From Streptomyces sp. RB17 (lineage in GTDB: Bacteria; Actinomycetota; Actinomycetes; Streptomycetales; Streptomycetaceae), in assembly GCF_009604455.1 (NCBI RefSeq), contig NZ_WEGL01000007.1, positions 372,001 through 436,000 on the forward strand: a stretch of DNA of 64,000 nucleotides, in the 5' to 3' direction. Numbering within the stretch: the first letter of the stretch is position 1; the number at the start of each line of letters is the position of its first letter. This document shows, one piece after another, positions 32,867 through 38,411 of the stretch. Made by a program: the position numbers and the translations under genes. The notes beneath the pieces were generated by a model, which did not search any database, was not told where the DNA came from, and worked only from the letters and a program-made list of their open reading frames with translations.

Positions 32867-33485
32867 TTACTGGCACGGGACGCGCTCCTCGTCGAGGAAG
32901 CCGGTGCGGTGCCCGACGAAGCGGAGGCCGTTCGGCGGCACCTCCTCCACCGCCACGGAGACGTCCGGTTGCCCCGGCTCGTACCGGCTCGGCCACTCAC
33001 CGCCGACGTCCGTCTGGAGGAAGGCGCCGTCCCGGCAGGAAGACCTGCGCGGGGCGGGTGAGCGACTGCTTCGTGACCGGCGGAGGCGGACGTCGGGTCG
33101 GCGCTGCAGGAAGGGGAGGCGCCGTTGCCGTCCGGCCACCGCTCGGGCTCGTGCCTCCAGCGCGGCCGGCCGTCGGCTCCGTACACCGTCACGACGCCAT
33201 TGCCGCACACCGCGGGGCCCGCGTACGGCAGCGGGGACGCGAAGTCGTGCGGTGCGCCGGGCGACGGGGACGGCCACCGGCGGGGTTCGGCCACGGCGCG
33301 GGAGCGGTCCTCGGTGACACGGGCCACGGCGACCCTTGGCCTCCATGACCAGCCAGTTGGACCGGCCCGGGTCAGAAAGGAGTGGCACCGCCCGAACCGC
33401 TCGCCGAACCCGGGGAGTTCCTCCTCGGCGAGGAGCTTGGCTGTGAGGCGGTCGCCGGCATGGGACCGCATGGTGTCAGGCCGGT
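32867..33485 (-). pseudogene. Decayed hypothetical gene with at least two frameshifts
   Basis: Protein-like sequence with coherent composition switches frame. LLSDPGRSNWLVMEAKG is in one frame (~33335-33390). VARVTEDRSRAVAEPRRWPS onward to VTVYGADGRPRWRHEPERWP is in a second (~33110-33335). GAFLQTDVGGEWPSRYEPGQ through GHRTGFLDEERVPCQ is back in the first, ending at 32867. The pieces read like one secreted or beta-propeller-type protein of ~200 residues. I do not know its family. Sequencing error is an alternative explanation, but two separate shifts argue for decay. Confidence 0.55.
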
Positions 33486-33488
33486 CCG

Positions 33489-34421
33489 TCAGGCCTCCGG
33501 CACCGGTTCCACCCTGGCCTTGCCCCGGCCCACCTGGGTGCGGACCGCGCCGATGCTCGCCGCGATGACCAGGGCGATGGCGGCGGCCTCCGGCAGGGAC
33601 AGGGACTGGCCGAGGATGAGGAAGCCGGCCGTCGCGGCGATCGCCGGTTCGAGGCTCATCAGGATCGCGAAGGTGGAGGCGGGCAGGCGGCGCAGGGCCA
33701 GGAGTTCGAGGGTGTAGGGGAGGACGGAGGAGAGCAGGGCCACCGCCGAACCGAGGGCGATGGTCGTGGGGTTCAGGAGGCGGGCGCCCGATGCGGTGAT
33801 GCCGATCGGGAGGAAGAGGAGGGCCGCTATGGCCATGGCCAGGGCCAGGCCGTCCGCCTGGGGGAAGCGGCGGCCCGTACGGGCGCTGAAGAGTATGTAG
33901 ATCGCCCACATGGCGCCGGCGCCCAGGGCGAATCCGACACCTGTGGGGTCGAGGCTGCTGAAGCCGCCGCCGCTCAGCAGGAAGACGCCCAACAGGGCCA
34001 GGCCCGCCCACAGCGCGTTGATCGCGCGGCGGGAGGTCAGGACCGAGAGGGTCAGGGGGCCGAGGACCTCCAGGGTGACCGCCGGGCCCAGGGGGATGCG
34101 GGCGACCGCCTCGTAGAAGAGGCCGTTCATCGCACCCATGGCGATGCCGAAGGCGATCACCGTGCCCCAGTCCGCACGGGAGTGGCCACGCAGCCGGGGG
34201 CGGCAGACGAGGAGGAGGACCACGGCCGCCGCGAGGAGGCGGAGGGCGACGACGCCCGGCGCGCCGGCCCTCGGCATCAGGGTCACCGCCAGGGCCCCGC
34301 CGAACTGGACCGAGATGCCGCCGGCCAGCACCAGGCCCACGGGGCCGAGTGAACCGACGCGGCTCTGCCGTCCGGCGGGAACGACCGGAGTCGGGGCTTC
34401 AGTGCTGGAGGTCGCGGTCAC
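33489..34421 (-). CDS. EamA/DMT-family inner membrane transporter
   Basis: 310 residues with ten predicted membrane segments, e.g. VALRLLAAAVVLLLVCRPRL, VTLEVLGPLTLSVLTSRRAI, GFALGAGAMWAIYILFSART, and the EamA repeat signature PASTFAILMSLEPAIAATAG. The RhtA-like branch exports amino acids or other metabolites. GTG 34421 follows AGGACC. Two adjacent inverted repeats upstream suggest specific regulation. It follows the ABC exporter gene on the same strand in the reverse direction of transcription order (ABC stop at 34544 is upstream), so read-through is possible. Confidence 0.9.
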   Translation of the reverse strand: MTATSSTEAPTPVVPAGRQSRVGSLGPVGLVLAGGISVQFGGALAVTLMPRAGAPGVVALRLLAAAVVLLLVCRPRLRGHSRADWGTVIAFGIAMGAMNGLFYEAVARIPLGPAVTLEVLGPLTLSVLTSRRAINALWAGLALLGVFLLSGGGFSSLDPTGVGFALGAGAMWAIYILFSARTGRRFPQADGLALAMAIAALLFLPIGITASGARLLNPTTIALGSAVALLSSVLPYTLELLALRRLPASTFAILMSLEPAIAATAGFLILGQSLSLPEAAAIALVIAASIGAVRTQVGRGKARVEPVPEA

Positions 34422-34453
34422 GGGCGGTCCTGTGCTTGATCGGGTTTGTTCAG

Positions 34454-34486
34454 CTCGATGTACTATCGAGTCCAGGGTAATGGACT
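34454..34486. promoter_or_regulatory. Two abutting inverted repeats upstream of the EamA gene
   Basis: CTCGAT-GTACT-ATCGAG (34454-34470) and AGTCCA-GGGTAA-TGGACT (34469-34486) are two perfect 6-bp-arm palindromes sharing their edge, 33-65 bp before the start. They resemble a tandem operator for a dimeric regulator overlapping the promoter. No cognate regulator gene is adjacent. Confidence 0.5.
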
Positions 34487-34543
34487 TTGACAGGTGCGTG
34501 AACCCTTGACGGCACTGTCCCGGATGCTGGGATCCAGCGGCGC

Positions 34544-36532
34544 TCAGATGCCCGGCCAGGCCTCCTCGTCCCGGAAGAGGGGGCGGCCGTCGGGGAGGGT
34601 GGTGGGGATGGGGGTGGGGATGGGGGTGGCGTAGGGGTCGTCACCGTACGGCTGCGGGTACGCCGGCGTGCGGTCGTACTCGTACGTGTACGGGGGAGCC
34701 GGCGCGGGCGCCTGCCGCTCCTCCCACAGCGGCATGCGCAGCTCGCCGGTGTCCATCACCGCGTTGTTCTGCGAGCGGTGCAGGCGCCAGTACGCGCCGC
34801 CGTGGGCCAGGAGTTCCTCGTGGCGGCCGCTCTCCACGATCCGGCCCCGGTCGATCACCAGGATGCGGTCGGCGTCGGGGGCGAGGTTGAGGTCGTGGGT
34901 GATCATGATCGTCGTACGGCCTGCCATCAGGCGGCGCAGGGGTTTGACGACGCGGCGGGCGGCCATCGCGTCCAGGCCCGTCGTCGGCTCGTCCAGGACC
35001 AGGACGGGGGCGTCGCGCAGGATGGCGCGGGCGATGGCCAGGCGCTGGAGCTGGCCGCCGGACAGGCGGGCCGAGTTGGGGTCGACCCGGGTGTCGTATC
35101 CGCCGGGCAACCGCGAGATGAACTCGTGCGCGTCGGCCGCCCGCGCCGCCTCCTCGATGGCCTGGCCGCTGGCGCCGGGCCGGCCGCAGGCGATGTTGGC
35201 GCGGACCGTGTCGTGCAGCACGAGGGTCTCCTGCGGGAGGAGGGTGACGTACGCGCGGAGGCGGGCCAGCGGGAAGTCGCGCAGGGGTACGCCGTCCAGG
35301 AGGACGTCTCCGGAGTCCGGGTCGTAGAAGCGCAGCAGGAGCTTGGAGACCGTGGACTTGCCGGCGCCGCTCGGGCCGGTGACGATCACCAGCTCGCCGG
35401 GGCTGACCGTGAAGGAGAGGTCGTGGAGGGCGGCCTGCTCGGCGCCGGGGTAGCGGAAGGTCACGTCCCTGACCTCGACCGTGCCGTCCGGGCGGCCGGT
35501 GTCCGCGGGACGGCGCGGGTCGGTGACCGAGGGGCGGACGTCCAGGATCTCGATGAGCCGCTCGGCACCCGCCGTGGCGGCGGTGACGGTGAGGCCGAGC
35601 TGGGCGAGGCCCCGCACCGGGGGGTAGAGGTAGCCGAGGAAGGCGGCGAAGGCCAGGAGCCGGCCGAGGGTCATCCGGCCCGTGGAGATCTCCCAGGCGC
35701 CGATGCCGATCACGGCGAGCACGCACACCGTCTCGATGACCTGGACGAGCTGCTCGTACGCCTCGTTCAGGCGGGTGGAGCGGACCGAGGCGCGGAACCA
35801 GGCGTTGGCCTCCTCGCGCAGCCGGCGGCGTTCGGCGTCCCGGCGGTCGTAGGCCTGGGTGAGCACGATGTTGCCGAGGGACTCCTCCACCACGGAGGTG
35901 ATCGCACCGTCGGCGACCCGGCCCTCGCGGGAGACGTCCTTGATGGAACCGGAGAACCGGCGTGCGGCCAGCCAGAACAGGGGCGCGAGGACGAAGGTGG
36001 CGGCGGCCAGGTCCCAGCGCAGCCAGAACGCGGCGGCCGCGTAGAAGAGGGCGGAGAAGGCGGCCGAGGCGGCGCCGACCAGGCCGGACACGACCATCGT
36101 CTCGATCGCCTCGACGTCGCCGGTCAGCCGGGAGAGCAGATCGCCCTGGCGGTGGCGCTGGAAGAAGTGCGGTGGCAGCTGCTGGACGTGGTCGAAGACG
36201 TGCTCGCGCAGCCGTATCACGAACCGTTCGGTCACCCAGGCGGCAAGGGAGTTGCCGGCGTAGGCGACGACGGCGCCGGCCACCGCGACGCCCAGCCACG
36301 TGCCCGCCGGGCGCCAGAACGCGGCCAGTGAGCCCTTCTGCAGGGCGTGGTCGGTGAGGTCGCCGAACAGCAGGATGGCCTCGGTCTCGGCGAGCGCGGC
36401 GAGGACCGTGCACAGCCAGACCAGCAGCAGCCACTTTCTGAGTCCCTTGGTCAGCGGCCAGAAACGACGGAATGCGGTACGGGCCGGAATGGTCGGGGTG
36501 CCGTACTCGAATTCGTCACCCTCTTCATCCAC
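34544..36532 (-). CDS. ABC exporter, fused membrane and ATPase domains
   Basis: 662 residues; GTG 36532 with AAGGGAA ~8 nt upstream. Residues ~30-320 are a six-helix type 1 exporter membrane domain (LLLVWLCTVLAALAETEAIL; ERLIEILDVRPSVTDPRRPA marks its end). Residues ~350-590 are the ATPase with Walker A VTGPSGAGKST, signature LSGGQLQRLAIARAIL, Walker B VLVLDEPTTGLD and H-loop MITHDLNL. There is no N-terminal C39 peptidase domain. A ~60-residue Pro/Tyr-rich C-terminal tail is unusual. It lies 87 bp downstream of the Pro/Lys-rich peptide gene, beyond a terminator, and is the likely exporter of that peptide. Confidence 0.9.
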   Translation of the reverse strand: MDEEGDEFEYGTPTIPARTAFRRFWPLTKGLRKWLLLVWLCTVLAALAETEAILLFGDLTDHALQKGSLAAFWRPAGTWLGVAVAGAVVAYAGNSLAAWVTERFVIRLREHVFDHVQQLPPHFFQRHRQGDLLSRLTGDVEAIETMVVSGLVGAASAAFSALFYAAAAFWLRWDLAAATFVLAPLFWLAARRFSGSIKDVSREGRVADGAITSVVEESLGNIVLTQAYDRRDAERRRLREEANAWFRASVRSTRLNEAYEQLVQVIETVCVLAVIGIGAWEISTGRMTLGRLLAFAAFLGYLYPPVRGLAQLGLTVTAATAGAERLIEILDVRPSVTDPRRPADTGRPDGTVEVRDVTFRYPGAEQAALHDLSFTVSPGELVIVTGPSGAGKSTVSKLLLRFYDPDSGDVLLDGVPLRDFPLARLRAYVTLLPQETLVLHDTVRANIACGRPGASGQAIEEAARAADAHEFISRLPGGYDTRVDPNSARLSGGQLQRLAIARAILRDAPVLVLDEPTTGLDAMAARRVVKPLRRLMAGRTTIMITHDLNLAPDADRILVIDRGRIVESGRHEELLAHGGAYWRLHRSQNNAVMDTGELRMPLWEERQAPAPAPPYTYEYDRTPAYPQPYGDDPYATPIPTPIPTTLPDGRPLFRDEEAWPGI

Positions 36533-36573
36533 AACGGATTCCCTTCTGAAATCACCGTCCCGAGGAAAACAAA

Positions 36574-36605
36574 AAGGGGCCGACGGTGCACCATCGGCCC
36601 CTTTC
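36574..36605 (-). terminator. Canonical intrinsic terminator after the Pro/Lys-rich peptide gene
   Basis: On the minus strand an 11-bp perfect stem (AAAGGGGCCGA / TCGGCCCCTTT) is followed by TTTTTGTTTT, a classical T-tract rare elsewhere in this window. It begins 15 bp after the peptide stop and precedes the exporter gene, so it should yield abundant peptide mRNA with partial read-through into the exporter. Confidence 0.88.
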
Positions 36606-36619
36606 AGTTCAGCGCCGGA

Positions 36620-36751
36620 TCAGTGGTCCTGGCCGGGCAGCGGCTTGGGCAGCGGCTTCGGGGCGTGCTTCTTCCTGGGCTTCGGCGGGGGCGGGGGCGG
36701 CAGCTGCTTCTTCGGCTTCGGGGGCAGCGGGGCGAGCTTCTTCAGGCTCAT
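36620..36751 (-). CDS. 43-residue Pro/Lys-rich peptide, candidate secreted or antimicrobial peptide precursor
   Basis: Starts MSLKKLAPLPPKPKKQ, continues LPPPPPPKPRKKHAPKP and ends LPKPLPGQDH. About 18 prolines and 11 Lys/Arg, no Cys, Ser only at position 2. ATG 36751 has a textbook Shine-Dalgarno (AGGAG, 6-nt spacing). The gene is bounded by an intrinsic terminator, followed by an ABC exporter gene and preceded by a FemX-like gene. Composition resembles proline-rich antimicrobial peptides that bind the ribosome or DnaK, but no homology is claimed. I know no described family. Alternatives: a cell-wall-binding or regulatory peptide. Confidence 0.72.
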   Translation of the reverse strand: MSLKKLAPLPPKPKKQLPPPPPPKPRKKHAPKPLPKPLPGQDH

Positions 36752-36761
36752 TTCCGACTCC

Positions 36762-36836
36762 TCATGTCGCACTGTACTTGTGGGTGTTGAATTCCGCGTC
36801 CGGAACCCGACACCGAAGAACGTACACGCCTCTCAT
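36762..36836 (-). CDS. 24-codon ORF immediately upstream of the Pro/Lys-rich peptide
   Basis: ATG 36836 to TGA 36762 would encode MRGVYVLRCRVPDAEFNTHK then YSAT. Its stop overlaps the Shine-Dalgarno of the peptide gene (atGAGGAG), the layout of a translationally coupled upstream ORF. GGGAAC lies just before its ATG. It might be a leader ORF or chance; codon bias is weaker than in the peptide gene. Confidence 0.3.
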   Translation of the reverse strand: MRGVYVLRCRVPDAEFNTHKYSAT

Positions 36837-36851
36837 GTTCCCGAACGGCAA

Positions 36852-36882
36852 AAACGGCAAAGGGGCGCTGTGAATCCCCTTG
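36852..36882 (-). terminator. Probable terminator of the FemX-like gene
   Basis: On the minus strand AAGGGG-ATTCACAGCG-CCCCTT, about 40 bp past the FemX stop, is followed by TTGCCGTTTTTG. It separates the FemX transcript from the peptide gene, which therefore probably has its own promoter in 36765-36850. Confidence 0.55.
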
Positions 36883-36920
36883 GAAATGCTGGGTGTTGGT
36901 TCACGAAGCTGAGAGTGCCC

Positions 36921-38042
36921 TCAGCGCAGGGTCATGTAGACGTCAAGTGCCTTGTGCAGCAGGCGGTTCAGCGGGAAGTCCCACTCGCCCACGTACTCCA
37001 CGGCCTCGCCGCCCGCGCCCACCTTGAAGCGGAGCAGGCCGAGCAGATGGTCGGACTCCTCCAGGGTGTCGGTGATGCCCCGGAAGTCGTAGACGTGCGC
37101 GCCCAGTTCGTGCGCGTCGCTCATCATCCGCCACTGCATCGCGTTGTTGGGCTGCACCTCGCGCTTGCGGGCGGTGGAGGCGCCGTAGGAGTACCAGACG
37201 TGCCCGCCGACGACCAGCATCGTGGCCGCGGCGAGAACGTCGCCGTCGTGGTGGGCGAGGTACAGCCGCATCCGGTCGGGGTCCTCGGCGGTGAGCGCGT
37301 TCCACATGCGCTGGAAGTACGGCAGCGGGCGGGGGATGAACCGGTCGCGCCGGGCCGTCTCGGTGTACAGCTCGTAGAAGACCGGCAGGTCCTCGAAGCC
37401 GCCCCGGACGACCTTCACCCCCGCCTTCTCGGCCTTCTTGACGTTGCGCCGCCACTGCTGGTTGAGGCCCCGGTGGATGTCGTCCAGCGACCGCCCGGCC
37501 AAGGGCACCTGGCAGACGTACCGGGGCTGCCCGGCGGCGAATCCCTCCTCGCCGCCGGGCTCGGCCTGCCGCCAGCCCATCCGGCGCAGCCGTCCGGCCA
37601 GGTCCGCGGCGCCCTGTTCGGACGAGGTCGGCGGTACGTCCCGCAGCCGGTGCGCCTCCGGGTCGGCGATCGCGGCCTTGACCGCCTCGGGACTCCAGCG
37701 CCGGGCCACCACGGGCGGGCCCATCTTCACCGAGAACGCGCCCAGGCCCTTGAGATGGGCCAGCATCGGCTCCAGCCAGCGCTCCAGCTCCGGGGAGTCC
37801 CAGTCGATGACCGGCCCCTCCGGCAGATAGGCCAGATACCGCCTGATCCTCGGCAGCGGCCTGAGCAGCACCAGCCCGGCCCCGACGAGCCGCCCGTCCG
37901 GCTCGAACCATCCGAGGCTCTCCGCCTTCCAGTCCGCCTTCACATCCCCCCACGACGGCACCTGCATATGGCTGACGGAGGGCCGGTCCGCCACGAAGGC
38001 GAGATGCTCGGCACGGGTGAGGGGGCGGAGGGTGAGGGACAT
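36921..38042 (-). CDS. FemX/FemAB-like aminoacyl-tRNA-dependent transferase
   Basis: ~373 residues, the standard length; ATG 38042 with AAGGAG 6 nt upstream. Two GNAT-like subdomains with family hallmarks: EGPVIDWDSPELERWLEPML, LNQQWRRNVKKAEKAGVKVV, LYTETARRDRFIPRPLPYFQ and QPNNAMQWRMMSDAHELGAH. FemX-type enzymes add amino acids from aminoacyl-tRNA to the lipid II stem peptide; in Streptomyces the bridge is one glycine. Streptomyces genomes carry more than one member, so this may be the bridge enzyme or a specialised paralogue, for example one acting on the adjacent cationic peptide. That last idea is speculation. Confidence 0.85.
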   Translation of the reverse strand: MSLTLRPLTRAEHLAFVADRPSVSHMQVPSWGDVKADWKAESLGWFEPDGRLVGAGLVLLRPLPRIRRYLAYLPEGPVIDWDSPELERWLEPMLAHLKGLGAFSVKMGPPVVARRWSPEAVKAAIADPEAHRLRDVPPTSSEQGAADLAGRLRRMGWRQAEPGGEEGFAAGQPRYVCQVPLAGRSLDDIHRGLNQQWRRNVKKAEKAGVKVVRGGFEDLPVFYELYTETARRDRFIPRPLPYFQRMWNALTAEDPDRMRLYLAHHDGDVLAAATMLVVGGHVWYSYGASTARKREVQPNNAMQWRMMSDAHELGAHVYDFRGITDTLEESDHLLGLLRFKVGAGGEAVEYVGEWDFPLNRLLHKALDVYMTLR

Positions 38043-38120
38043 GCGCACTCCTTGGACCTCGCAAGATCACAGTTCGTTTCACCCTACGAAGCTCCCCGCG
38101 CGTCGTTCGGTTCCCAGGCC

Positions 38121-38264
38121 GTCGGCACCCTCGGCCCGTGCGCACAGCTCAGCCCTACGGCCCTGCGCCAGCCACGGCACGTCCGCGGTGTCGGCACCCT
38201 CGGCCCGTGCGCACAGCTCAGCCCTACGGCCCTGCGCCAGCCACGGCACGTCCGCGGTGTCGGC
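38121..38264. repeat. 69-bp tandem duplication
   Basis: Two identical 69-bp units start at 38121 and 38190 (each beginning GTCGGCACCC), followed by the first bases of a third at 38259. The period is 23 codons and keeps several frames open through the array, so open frames here are artefacts. It lies in the ~345-bp gap between the FemX-like and oxidoreductase genes. Confidence 0.9.
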
Positions 38265-38315
38265 CCCGCCGAGCACCGCGTCCCGGCCCGTGCAGACCCG
38301 GGCACCTGACTCCCG

Positions 38316-38411
38316 CGTTCCCCGGCACCCTGCCGCCCGGTCACCGCCGATCACCCGGTTGCCCGTTCCCCGGCACCCTGCCGCCCGGTCACCGCTGATC
38401 ACCCGGCTGCC
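38316..38411. repeat. 48-bp tandem duplication
   Basis: Two 48-bp units (starting CGTTCCCCGGCACCCTGCCG at 38316 and 38364) differ at few positions. The second overlaps the last codons of the oxidoreductase gene (stop at 38389). Together with the neighbouring 69-bp array this gap is a hotspot of tandem duplication. Confidence 0.85.

Noticed and set aside
31068..33317. 749-codon + strand frame opposite the malic enzyme and remnant
   Set aside because: Antisense to an unmistakable malic enzyme; no Shine-Dalgarno or domain.
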